Source: Candidatus Heimdallarchaeota archaeon
Lineage (GTDB): Archaea > Asgardarchaeota > Heimdallarchaeia > Hodarchaeales > LC-3
DNA length: 6,240 nt
Reading direction: 5' to 3'
Assembly: GCA_027364495.1 (NCBI GenBank)
Contig: DAHXPE010000010.1
Span: forward strand, 1-6,240
The translations under genes and the position numbers were made by a program. Under the pieces are notes generated by a model. The model ran no database searches and was not told the origin of the DNA. It saw only the letters and a program-made list of their open reading frames with translations. Of this stretch, positions 1 to 6,192 are shown piece after piece (the stretch's first letter is position 1; the number at the start of each line of letters is the position of its first letter).

Positions 1-22
1 ATTAATTTGGCATTAAAATGTC

Positions 23-30
23 TATAAATA
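23..30 (+). promoter_or_regulatory. Candidate archaeal TATA box for the pyrBID operon
   Basis: TATAAATA is followed 25 bases later by the pyrB ATG at 55. Archaeal transcription normally starts about 22-27 bases downstream of the centre of the box, which would put the start at roughly 49-54. The pyrB message would then be leaderless or nearly so. This fits the absence of any Shine-Dalgarno-like purine run close to the ATG. The box is seen directly; its use as a promoter is inferred. Confidence 0.55.
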
Positions 31-54
31 GAATAATTCAAAGAGTTTGGTTTT

Positions 55-1020
55 ATGAAGTATTTTGTCGAAATACAAGACAATACGAGAGATGAACTCG
101 TACATATATTAGAATTAGCCAAGTATATTAAATCACATCCACTCGAATTTAGTAATGCCTTGCATGGAAAAATCCTTGCTTCTCTTTTTTATGAACCTTC
201 CACCCGAACACAATTATCTTTTCAGTCTGCTATGCTTCGTTTAGGTGGTCAATTCATAGGTTTTTCGGGAACTGGTGGTACCTCTGTTAAAAAAGGTGAA
301 AGCCTTACTGATACTATTCATATGGTTTCAGCCTATGCTGATGCTATTGTTCTTCGTCACCCTTATAGAGGAAGTTCTAGATTAGCTGCTGAAGTAGCTG
401 GAGATATTCCTGTCATATCAGCTGGAGCAGGAAGTCAAAGTCATCCTACACAGGCATTATTAGACCTTATGACTATTTGGGAGACTCAAGGAAGAGTTAC
501 TGATTTAAATATTGGTTTTACTGGTGATCTTCGATATTCAAGAACTATTCCATCATTACTAACAATTTTAGGCATCATGGGGCCTAATACTATTTCATTA
601 TTTTCTCATCCTTTACTAAAGCTTTCTGATTCCGCGAGAGATGATTTAGATAAAACTCCTCAGTTGAAATATACTGAATATTCGACTTTAGAAGAACATA
701 TGCATGAATTAGATGTTTTATATTTCACAAGGATCCAAAAAGAACGTTTCCCGGATGAAGACTTATATAAACAAGTCCATGGAGCATTTTCTTTTACCGA
801 TAAATATTTAGTTGGTGTTAAAGAAAACTTTGTTCTTCTCCATCCATTGCCACGGGTTGATGAGATTCCTTATTCTATGGACAAATCAAAACATGCAAAG
901 TATTTTCAACAAGCTAAAAACGGTGTTTTTGTAAGAATGGCTCTTTTACTCACTTTATTAGCTCCCGAACGATTAGAAGACTTTAATTTTCCAAAAAATT
1001 TAGATTTAGGAGTTGAATAA
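55..1020 (+). CDS. pyrB: Aspartate carbamoyltransferase, catalytic chain (PyrB)
   Basis: Condenses carbamoyl phosphate with L-aspartate to give N-carbamoyl-L-aspartate and phosphate, the committed step of de novo pyrimidine synthesis, in the cytoplasm. At 321 residues it is slightly longer than the usual ~305-310, with a short C-terminal tail. All the expected active-site elements are visible: the carbamoyl-phosphate loop EPSTRT (residues 47-52), the 80s loop SVKKGES with Lys80, Arg101 in RHP, HPTQ (130-133), Arg163 in YSRT, Arg226 and Gln228 in RIQKER, and HPLPRVDEI (263-271). They align with E. coli Lys84, Arg105, His134, Arg167, Arg229 and Gln231 at a nearly constant offset. The ATG at 55 is the only reasonable start, because an in-frame TAA sits at 34-36 and the protein begins right at the conserved N-terminal helix. 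It is the first gene of a pyrB-pyrI-pyrD operon. A catalytic trimer that pairs with PyrI into a dodecamer is expected from the family. Confidence 0.97.
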   Translation: MKYFVEIQDNTRDELVHILELAKYIKSHPLEFSNALHGKILASLFYEPSTRTQLSFQSAMLRLGGQFIGFSGTGGTSVKKGESLTDTIHMVSAYADAIVLRHPYRGSSRLAAEVAGDIPVISAGAGSQSHPTQALLDLMTIWETQGRVTDLNIGFTGDLRYSRTIPSLLTILGIMGPNTISLFSHPLLKLSDSARDDLDKTPQLKYTEYSTLEEHMHELDVLYFTRIQKERFPDEDLYKQVHGAFSFTDKYLVGVKENFVLLHPLPRVDEIPYSMDKSKHAKYFQQAKNGVFVRMALLLTLLAPERLEDFNFPKNLDLGVE

Positions 1021-1022
1021 AA

Positions 1023-1523
1023 ATGTCAAAAAGTGATATGATTGTTGATAGGATTGAAAATGGAATTGTAATTGATCATATGGATCCAGGGAAAAGCCTG
1101 ATTGTTATGGATTTGCTAAATTTAGCAGGACATGATTTCCTAAACAGCAATAGAGTTATAGCAGTCGCTATGAATGTTCGATCAAGTCAAAAAGGGAAAA
1201 AGGATGTCTTAAAGATATCAGATTTTGAATTACCTGCTTCATTAAAAGAAAAATTGGGACTGGTGATACCAGAGGCAACCTTAAATATTATAAAAAATTT
1301 TGAAGTGATTGAGAAAGCTCAATTTAACCTACCAACAAATATAATAGGTCTTAATTGTCCAAGTGATACCTGTATAACGAATTTACGCGAAGATGTTGAG
1401 AAAAAATTTTTTGTTCAAAAATCAAATTCCCATACTTCCTCTGTTACATTAAAGTGTAAATTCTGTGATCAATCATTTAATATTGATTCGTTCCTTGCCA
1501 ATTGGAAATTTATGTGGAGCTGA
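1023..1523 (+). CDS. pyrI: Aspartate carbamoyltransferase, regulatory chain (PyrI)
   Basis: Non-catalytic subunit that binds nucleotide effectors (in characterised enzymes CTP and UTP inhibit, ATP activates) and links PyrB trimers into the allosteric holoenzyme. The N-terminal nucleotide-binding domain (about residues 5-100) shows the IENGIVIDHM segment with Asp18 and His19, the KGKKDVLKI segment with Lys60, and FEVIEK with Lys98, matching effector-site residues Asp19, His20, Lys60 and Lys94 of E. coli PyrI. The C-terminal zinc domain has all four cysteines in the expected pattern: Cys112 and Cys117 (CX4C), then Cys145 and Cys148 (CX2C). At 166 residues it is somewhat longer than the E. coli chain (about 153). 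The start ATG is 2 bases after the pyrB stop and has AGGAG at 1008-1012, inside the end of pyrB, so translation is probably coupled. With both sites intact, the ATCase is expected to be allosterically controlled. Confidence 0.96.
   Translation: MSKSDMIVDRIENGIVIDHMDPGKSLIVMDLLNLAGHDFLNSNRVIAVAMNVRSSQKGKKDVLKISDFELPASLKEKLGLVIPEATLNIIKNFEVIEKAQFNLPTNIIGLNCPSDTCITNLREDVEKKFFVQKSNSHTSSVTLKCKFCDQSFNIDSFLANWKFMWS
1516..1519 (+). promoter_or_regulatory. Shine-Dalgarno site supporting the TTG start of pyrD
   Basis: GGAG lies inside the last codons of pyrI, 7 bases before a TTG at 1527. This is good spacing and the main reason to accept the TTG as the start; the first in-frame ATG (codon 49) would remove about 48 residues that belong to the protein's N-terminal region. 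Confidence 0.6.
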
Positions 1524-1526
1524 GAA

Positions 1527-2492
1527 TTGACCCTCTATTCATATATAATTCAAAATAAAATAGTAAAAACACTTCCAAATTCTTGGGTAGAATATTTAGG
1601 AGACCCAATCTTTTCTTCATTCGCTACAATCCTACCTTTTAATCAAAATTCCTCTATAAAATATGCAGGTATGAACTTTAAAGCTCCTTGGGGATTTGCA
1701 TCAGGATGGGCAGATTCATACAGAAAAATGAACGTTATCTCCTCTCTAGGAGCAGGAGCAGTAATTTCGAAAACAATAACATTTCATCCCAGAAAAGGGA
1801 ATCCTTTTCCAAGGTTTGTTCGATGGAAAAATCACATTATTAATTCCATGGGTCTCCCAAATCATGGTCTAGCTTGGTGGATTGAAGAACTAGAAAAACA
1901 ACAAAATATACCAAAAAACTTCATTTTTTCTGTTAGAGGAGATACTGCACATGAATGGCGTCTATTAACTAGCAAAATTGGACAATTTACAGATACCATA
2001 GAATTAAATTTTTCTTGCCCAAATGTTGAAGCTGGAATCATCGATATTTCAAAATCTATGGATCTTTTAGCATATATACGTAAATCGACCGAAAAAAATT
2101 TGTTCTTGAAAATTAGTCCCGAGTATAAAACTCAGGCAATTCTTGATTTAATAACAGAAACTAAGGAAAAGGGATTAGTGGATGGAATTACATGTTTTAA
2201 TACTTTTCCAGTTCAATATGATTATTTAGGTAATCCATTGAAGATTGGAGGTCTCTCTGGTGCTCCTCTACGGAATAAATTATTTTCCACTATAAAAGAA
2301 ATAAGAAAAATTTATCATAATTCCAATGAGTTGCCAATTTTCGGTTTAGGTGGGATTTGGACAGCTCAAGATGCTCTGAAATTACTTAAAAAATACGATT
2401 CATTCCCCTTTGTTTTAACAGCTGTTCTTATACAAGGACCTTTTATATATAGAAATTGGACAACGCAAATTCGTTCTTCAAACTTTTTTTGA
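1527..2492 (+). CDS. pyrD: Dihydroorotate dehydrogenase (PyrD), mixed class features
   Basis: FMN enzyme that oxidises dihydroorotate to orotate, the only redox step of pyrimidine synthesis. Visible motifs are GFASG (56-60), KTITFHPRKGNP (82-93), INSMGLPNHG (105-114), NFSCPN with Cys164 (161-166), Lys195 in LKISP, NT (225-226), GGLSG (241-245), and the FMN phosphate-site motifs FGLGGI (272-277) and TA (298-299). In this family a Cys in the NxSCPN motif is the catalytic base of class 1 enzymes, whereas class 2 enzymes use Ser there; the KT motif is also class-1-like. However, the roughly 45-residue stretch before the core and the GMNFKAPWGFASG segment look like class 2, where such an extension forms a membrane- or quinone-facing cap. 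No pyrK lies beside it, so the electron acceptor cannot be read from the window. The TTG start is 3 bases after the pyrI stop. The protein has 321 residues. The dihydropyrimidine dehydrogenase PreA family shares some motifs, but the pyrBI context favours PyrD. Confidence 0.92.
   Translation: MTLYSYIIQNKIVKTLPNSWVEYLGDPIFSSFATILPFNQNSSIKYAGMNFKAPWGFASGWADSYRKMNVISSLGAGAVISKTITFHPRKGNPFPRFVRWKNHIINSMGLPNHGLAWWIEELEKQQNIPKNFIFSVRGDTAHEWRLLTSKIGQFTDTIELNFSCPNVEAGIIDISKSMDLLAYIRKSTEKNLFLKISPEYKTQAILDLITETKEKGLVDGITCFNTFPVQYDYLGNPLKIGGLSGAPLRNKLFSTIKEIRKIYHNSNELPIFGLGGIWTAQDALKLLKKYDSFPFVLTAVLIQGPFIYRNWTTQIRSSNFF
2484..2490 (+). terminator. Oligo-T tract at the end of the pyr operon
   Basis: Seven consecutive T residues overlap the final Phe codons and the TGA stop of pyrD. 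Archaeal RNA polymerase commonly terminates at short U-rich tracts without a hairpin, so this may help end the pyr transcript before the trxB control region. No stem-loop precedes it. The function is inferred. Confidence 0.35.
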
Positions 2493-2504
2493 ACTATGCA
2501 CTAT

Positions 2505-2529
2505 TTTATATAACCTAAGGTTATAAATA
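2505..2529 (+). promoter_or_regulatory. Candidate TATA boxes for trxB
   Basis: Two close TATA-like octamers are present: TTTATATA at 2505-2512 and TTATAAATA at 2521-2529. Initiation about 25 bases downstream would fall near 2535 or 2550, giving a leader of 80-95 bases that keeps the strong Shine-Dalgarno site of trxB. A third TTTATATA at 2592-2599 would put the start near 2620 and cut that site off, so it is less attractive although it matches the archaeal consensus equally well. The sequence alone cannot decide between them. Confidence 0.4.
2509..2525. promoter_or_regulatory. Inverted repeat (8-bp arms), possible operator
   Basis: TATAACCT, a single central A, then AGGTTATA: a perfect 8-bp inverted repeat overlapping both candidate TATA boxes. 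The half-site AGGTTATA recurs at 2535-2542, exactly 17 bases after its first copy. This geometry fits a dimeric DNA-binding protein occupying the promoter. The repeat is seen directly; the operator role is inferred. Confidence 0.45.
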
Positions 2530-2548
2530 ACTCAAGGTTATAAAATAA

Positions 2549-2575
2549 ATCTTTAAAGATAATTAACCGTTAATT
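2549..2575. promoter_or_regulatory. Two abutting palindromes in the trxB upstream region
   Basis: ATCTTTAAAGAT at 2549-2560 is a perfect 12-bp palindrome. It is followed immediately by AATTAAC-C-GTTAATT at 2561-2575, a perfect inverted repeat with 7-bp arms. AT-rich sequence produces palindromes easily by chance, but three within 67 bases, all between two genes, is suggestive of regulator binding sites controlling trxB. Confidence 0.4.
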
Positions 2576-2614
2576 TAAAAAATATAAATTCTTTATATAT
2601 TTAAAATATACTAA

Positions 2615-2622
2615 AAGGAAGG
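2615..2622 (+). promoter_or_regulatory. Strong Shine-Dalgarno site supporting the TTG start of trxB
   Basis: AAGGAAGG ends 7 bases before the TTG at 2630. No in-frame ATG lies near the N-terminus of the Rossmann fold, so this site decides the start. It also implies that the trxB message has a real 5' leader, unlike pyrB. Confidence 0.65.
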
Positions 2623-2629
2623 AACAAAT

Positions 2630-3583
2630 TTGAATCCTGAAAAACACAAAGTAATTATTGTAGGAGCTGGACCAGCAGGTTTAACAGCTGCTATTTATGC
2701 TGGAAGGGCTAATTTAAATCCTTTAGTAGCAGCTGGAGAAGTTTTAGCTACTGAGATGCCAGGTGGTCAATTGATGATTACCACTGAAGTAGAGAATTAT
2801 CCTGGTTTTCCTGAAGGAATTCAAGGACCTGAATTAATGGAAAAATTTATGGAACAGGCTAAAAAATTCGGTGCAACTATTGTAGAAGAATATGCAACGG
2901 AATTTGACCTTCCCCAAGGTGGACCCTTCAAAGTTAAAGTTGGTGATACTTGGCACGAAACTGAAGCTGTAATAATAGCAACTGGTGCTTCAGCTCGATG
3001 GTTAAATGCTCCTAATGAACAAAAATATAGAAATAATGGTATTAGTGCCTGTGCAACATGTGATGGGCCATTACCAGTTTTTCGTAACAAACATATTTTT
3101 GTCGTCGGTGGTGGAGATTCAGCTATTGAAGAAGCCTTGTTCCTTACAAGATTTGCCAGCCAAGTTTCTATCATTCATCGACGAGATGAATTACGTGCAT
3201 CAAAAATTATGCAGAAACGAGCTTTAGAACATCCTAAAATAGATATTAGATGGAATTCAGTTATCGATGAATATAAAGGAGATAAGTTTTTAGAAAAAAT
3301 AGTTTTAAAAAATATTAAAACTAACGAAGTTATCGAAGAGAAGCTTGGTGGATTATTTATGGCTATCGGCCACCAGCCAAACGATAAATATCTTCAAAAT
3401 TCCGGTCTTGATCGTGAAGACGGATATGTAAAGGTTCATGATCATGTTTTGACTAATATTGAAGGTGTATTTGCAGCTGGAGACATTCATGATACTCATT
3501 ATCGACAAGCAATTACAGCCGCTGGTTTTGGTGCTATGGCTGCTATAACCGCTGAGCGTTGGGTCGAAGCAAAAAATTCCTAA
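2630..3583 (+). CDS. trxB: Thioredoxin reductase (NADPH type, low-molecular-weight)
   Basis: FAD flavoprotein that passes electrons from NAD(P)H through a redox-active disulfide to thioredoxin-like proteins in the cytoplasm. At 317 residues it has the normal length of the low-molecular-weight class. In order: FAD dinucleotide fold GAGPAG (12-17), GGQLM (45-49), ENYPGF (55-60), ATG (117-119), redox disulfide CATC followed by Asp (Cys141, Cys144, Asp145), the NAD(P) fold GGGDSA (160-165), HRRDELRA (183-190), and the C-terminal FAD motif GD (284-285) with YRQAITAAG (291-299). The HRRxxxR arginines (184, 185, 189) are the residues that contact the 2'-phosphate in NADPH-preferring members, so NADPH is the likely donor. 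It starts at TTG with a strong Shine-Dalgarno site. It stands alone behind its own control region, 137 bases after pyrD and convergent with the next gene. No thioredoxin gene is in the window. Confidence 0.96.
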   Translation: MNPEKHKVIIVGAGPAGLTAAIYAGRANLNPLVAAGEVLATEMPGGQLMITTEVENYPGFPEGIQGPELMEKFMEQAKKFGATIVEEYATEFDLPQGGPFKVKVGDTWHETEAVIIATGASARWLNAPNEQKYRNNGISACATCDGPLPVFRNKHIFVVGGGDSAIEEALFLTRFASQVSIIHRRDELRASKIMQKRALEHPKIDIRWNSVIDEYKGDKFLEKIVLKNIKTNEVIEEKLGGLFMAIGHQPNDKYLQNSGLDREDGYVKVHDHVLTNIEGVFAAGDIHDTHYRQAITAAGFGAMAAITAERWVEAKNS

Positions 3584-3613
3584 GTTTATTTTCTCCTGTT
3601 TGATCTAATTTAC

Positions 3614-3638
3614 TCTTATTTTTTATTATCTTTTATTT
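3614..3638 (+). terminator. T-rich tract downstream of trxB
   Basis: About 30 bases after the trxB stop there is a run of T-rich sequence including six Ts at 3619-3624 and further T clusters at 3631-3634 and 3636-3638. It has no preceding stem-loop. It fits the U-rich terminators common in archaea and lies between convergent genes, where termination is expected. Confidence 0.4.
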
Positions 3639-3655
3639 CAGAAATTTTAGCTTTG

Positions 3656-3715
3656 CAAAAAGATATTCTTATGAATATTGAAGGCGTATTTGCTGCCGTT
3701 GTTATTGTCGCTTAA
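3656..3715 (+). pseudogene. Remnant resembling the TrxB C-terminal region
   Basis: Read in the same frame as trxB, this segment encodes QKDILMNIEGVFAAVVIVA and then a TAA stop. It echoes the TrxB segment HVLTNIEGVFAAGDI (residues 272-286). NIEGVFAA is identical over eight residues, and the underlying 24 bases (3674-3697 against the trxB copy at 3455-3478) differ at only three sites, all third codon positions. The Gly-Asp that should follow, needed to bind FAD, is replaced by Val-Val, and the rest of the domain is missing. The 90 bases between the trxB stop and the internal ATG are open in this frame but encode nothing recognisable. The likeliest reading is the decayed end of a duplicated or paralogous pyridine-nucleotide-disulfide reductase gene. 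A chance match is less likely but possible over so short a stretch. Confidence 0.45.
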
Positions 3716-3807
3716 AAATACAAAATAATTTTTAGCAATAGTGATAATCACAAAGCAATCAGATAAAATCGCCAAGAAAAGAAAGGGTCAAAATCTAAAT
3801 CAACGGC

Positions 3808-3822
3808 ATATTCAAAGAATAT
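3808..3822 (-). terminator. Weak hairpin just past the TPR gene stop
   Basis: ATATTC, AAA, GAATAT forms a 6-bp AT-rich stem with a 3-base loop, starting 4 bases beyond the TPR gene stop on the minus strand. A pyrimidine-rich run follows on that strand (complement of about 3774-3786). It may contribute to termination, but the stem is weak and could be chance. Confidence 0.2.
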
Positions 3823-3826
3823 CTAT

Positions 3827-5965
3827 TTATTTATTGACCGTTAAATTAATTTCTCTTAAAATAAGCTCATTAAAGCCATTTTTAAGTTCTTTCATGAATT
3901 CGACAGAGAACGAATCTTTATCCGAAATTGGTCCTAACATTCGATTCAGGTATTTTTCAATTTCTATACGATTATAATATAACGATTCCAGTTCCTTGTG
4001 GTAGCTAAACGCAATTAAAAGATAAGAATGCTTTTCTGATGAAAAAACTTTGGAATAAACAATACTATTAAACTGTATAAAATCCGGTGTTGGAAGGACA
4101 AATAATCCTTCATTATATCTATTTCCTTGGCCTAGAGATGAACTGAATAATAGTCCCATTGTTAAAGGATCGACCAAGGATTGTGTTTGAAATTCTGATG
4201 GAATTGATTCAACAAAGATGATATGATGCTGGGTCTCTTCTATTGCAAAGACACTTAAATAATAAGGCTCTAATTCATGGACAAGCTCATCTGTTAATTG
4301 AAGCTTTTTTCCGGTTGTTAATCGAATATATTTTATCAAAACATCTTTGGATATTGTCGATGCATCTAGAATTGATGCTGTTAAAAGCTTTCTTTTTTCT
4401 AATAATTCATTTTTTAATGCCAGAATCTGGCTTTTAAAATAATTTAAATTCTTTTCTTCAGCAATCGCTAAAGCATCATCTATCGTATACAGTGCTTGAT
4501 TAAATTCCAATAATAGCCCATTAATTTTCGCTTTTATTATTAAAGATCTAATTTGATAAACGAAATGTGAAGTTTGAGCAGATTGCTGTAGAACTCGCTC
4601 ACATTCCTTTAGACCATTTTTTAATTCAGTTACATCGTTTGATAATAACGCAATTTCAGCTAAATACAAAGAACATTGAATTGATTCGCTGTGCTGATTA
4701 TTCATATCAGCTGTTGACCTGGTAAAAATAAATAATTGTTTTGCATCATTAAGTTGCTCTGTTAATATTAAAAATTTGGCTTTTCTTATGTTTACAAGTA
4801 GCATTTCCCTTCCACTATCATGATGCATCGCGTAATGCTCCGCCATTTTAATATATTCTTCGGATAAAATTAAATTGTTTTCTGTAAGCAGTAAATCAAT
4901 GCACCAGCATATTTTCTCGACTAATTCTTTATGTGAACCTGATTTGTCATACATTTGTAAACTTAAAGTATAAGTTTCTCCAGCTTTGACAAAATCTCCT
5001 GATTCACCTAATATTCTAGCTATGTTTCCTAAACCAATTGCTTGTTCTTGTAATGAATTAGTCTCGATTTGATGTATCGCAAGACCTCTATTTAACAAAG
5101 AGAGTGATTTGGCATAATTCCCTTGCTCAGCTTCAAATAAACCTATATTATTATAAATATTAGACAATTCAAAAGGATTAAATAGCTTAGACTCATTTTT
5201 TTGCAATTTTTCTTCTAGTTGTTGAGAAAAATCTTGGGCAAGCTCATATTCCCCAATGGTTCGGTAAATTAAACATTGATTATTTAAAATAGTAAGGTCA
5301 ATTTCTTCTCGAAGCTCGGTTGATAAATCTTTCGTTAATGAAAGACACCGAACCATATACATAATGGCATCTTGATAATTTCCTAAATTAAAGTTTAAAT
5401 AGGCACGTAAATTCAAAAGTAAAATTTCATAGAAATTTTTTGACTGAAAGTCCATTAAGAATTTAAGATGACTTGAAAAACTGTCATTGATATGGTCTAA
5501 CGCTCGGTTATAATTACCGTTATAGAGTTCATAATTGCAAAGCATGATGTTAAATTGAATCTCTTTCTCTAGAAGACCTAAACCTTTTAAATCTTCTAAA
5601 TTAAGTAACATTCGTATTTCAACAATAATATGATCATAATCTATTTCTGTGTCGATAGTGTTAAATTGGATGCAAAGATCAAAATATGAAAGTAAACCAA
5701 TTAATTTATAATAATAGTATTCATTTTCTGTGCATTTTTGAATAATTATTTCATTGAGTTTTTGAGCTTCGATATAATCATGAAAAATTTCTTTGTTAAA
5801 AAAAGCTTTTATAATAAGAATTTCTATTTCTTCTTCCATAGATAAGGATTGAATTAATTCTATTCCAGTCTTAAATTTTTCTTTGTTAATGTTATGAAAA
5901 TCAAAGGTCGAAATAAAATCCTTTAACTGTTTAGAATTTATTAGAATCTTATCTAGCTGATACAA
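3827..5965 (-). CDS. Large tetratricopeptide-repeat protein with distinct C-terminal domain, function unknown
   Basis: No specific family is recognised. The 712 residues have no signal peptide or membrane segment. An N-terminal helical part (1-130) is followed by roughly nine TPR-like helical hairpins across 135-505; the clearest are near 183-213 (LGNYQDAI), 267-300 (IYNNIGLFEAEQGNYAKSL), 307-341 (GLGNIARILGESGDF) and 468-504. A charged helical linker (505-560) leads to an alternating strand and helix region (about 565-678), YLSVFAIEE, HHIIFVES, DPLTMGLLFSSSLGQG, GLFVLPTPDFIQF, SYLLIAFSY. The order, strands, a helix beginning DPLTMGLLF, then three strands and a last helix, resembles longin or roadblock-type domains; that is an inference from pattern only. 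TPR arrays usually bind proteins, so a scaffold or adaptor is plausible. The start is TTG directly after an in-frame TAA with only a weak GAG upstream; Met43 is the first ATG alternative, but the intervening sequence looks like a proper amphipathic helix. It is transcribed towards trxB. Confidence 0.85.
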   Translation of the reverse strand: MYQLDKILINSKQLKDFISTFDFHNINKEKFKTGIELIQSLSMEEEIEILIIKAFFNKEIFHDYIEAQKLNEIIIQKCTENEYYYYKLIGLLSYFDLCIQFNTIDTEIDYDHIIVEIRMLLNLEDLKGLGLLEKEIQFNIMLCNYELYNGNYNRALDHINDSFSSHLKFLMDFQSKNFYEILLLNLRAYLNFNLGNYQDAIMYMVRCLSLTKDLSTELREEIDLTILNNQCLIYRTIGEYELAQDFSQQLEEKLQKNESKLFNPFELSNIYNNIGLFEAEQGNYAKSLSLLNRGLAIHQIETNSLQEQAIGLGNIARILGESGDFVKAGETYTLSLQMYDKSGSHKELVEKICWCIDLLLTENNLILSEEYIKMAEHYAMHHDSGREMLLVNIRKAKFLILTEQLNDAKQLFIFTRSTADMNNQHSESIQCSLYLAEIALLSNDVTELKNGLKECERVLQQSAQTSHFVYQIRSLIIKAKINGLLLEFNQALYTIDDALAIAEEKNLNYFKSQILALKNELLEKRKLLTASILDASTISKDVLIKYIRLTTGKKLQLTDELVHELEPYYLSVFAIEETQHHIIFVESIPSEFQTQSLVDPLTMGLLFSSSLGQGNRYNEGLFVLPTPDFIQFNSIVYSKVFSSEKHSYLLIAFSYHKELESLYYNRIEIEKYLNRMLGPISDKDSFSVEFMKELKNGFNELILREINLTVNK

Positions 5966-5995
5966 TTAGTCTCAACAACGTTTGGGCTACAAAAT

Positions 5996-6005
5996 CGATA
6001 AATTA
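5996..6005 (-). promoter_or_regulatory. Possible TATA box for the TPR gene
   Basis: On the minus strand this reads TAATTTATCG, about 31 bases before the TTG start. Initiation about 25 bases downstream would leave a very short leader. The region is so AT-rich that other boxes, for example in 6019-6044, are equally possible. Confidence 0.25.
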
Positions 6006-6099
6006 GGTACAAGTAGGATAAAAATTTTAATAATTAAATATTTTCATGTAAGAATTTTGAAACTTCGATAAATAAAAATGGTTTTTTATAAAAATTATG

Positions 6100-6192
6100 A
6101 AAATTTGCAAACAGATTAAATATATCATATTAATACTAAAACTCGACTAAAAAACAAATGATTTGCCTTTTACCTGTTGTAAAATTTGCAAA
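6100..6192. repeat. Paired AAAATTTGCAAA repeats with palindromic cores
   Basis: AAAATTTGCAAA occurs at 6100-6111 and again at 6181-6192. Both contain the palindrome TTTGCAAA, and the second extends to a perfect 12-bp palindrome AATTTGCAAATT (6183-6194). Between them, CAAAT-G-ATTTG (6155-6165) is another inverted repeat built from the same half-site. Three related sites in 95 bases ahead of the TPR gene suggest a regulator-binding cluster. The repeats are seen directly; the role is inferred. Confidence 0.4.

Noticed and set aside
2821..3174. 117-codon open frame on the minus strand
   Set aside because: It lies wholly inside trxB, which is a complete, motif-rich gene on the other strand; it is a shadow frame.
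3006..3227. 73-codon plus-strand open frame
   Set aside because: It overlaps the CATC and NADP-binding part of trxB in another frame and has no recognisable content.
2630..3583. TrxB as a replacement electron-transfer partner for PyrD
   Set aside because: The genes are adjacent, but trxB has its own control region and a complete thioredoxin-reductase active site. Nothing indicates that it serves PyrD.
3741..3977. 78-codon plus-strand open frame beginning at GTG
   Set aside because: Most of it is antisense to the end of the TPR gene, with no Shine-Dalgarno site and Ser/Ile/Leu-rich low-quality sequence.
4243..4437. 64-codon plus-strand open frame
   Set aside because: It is antisense to the middle of the TPR gene and looks like a reverse-complement artefact.
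6098..6151. 17-codon open frame MKICKQIKYIILILKLD
   Set aside because: It has no ribosome-binding site and is of a length expected by chance in AT-rich DNA.
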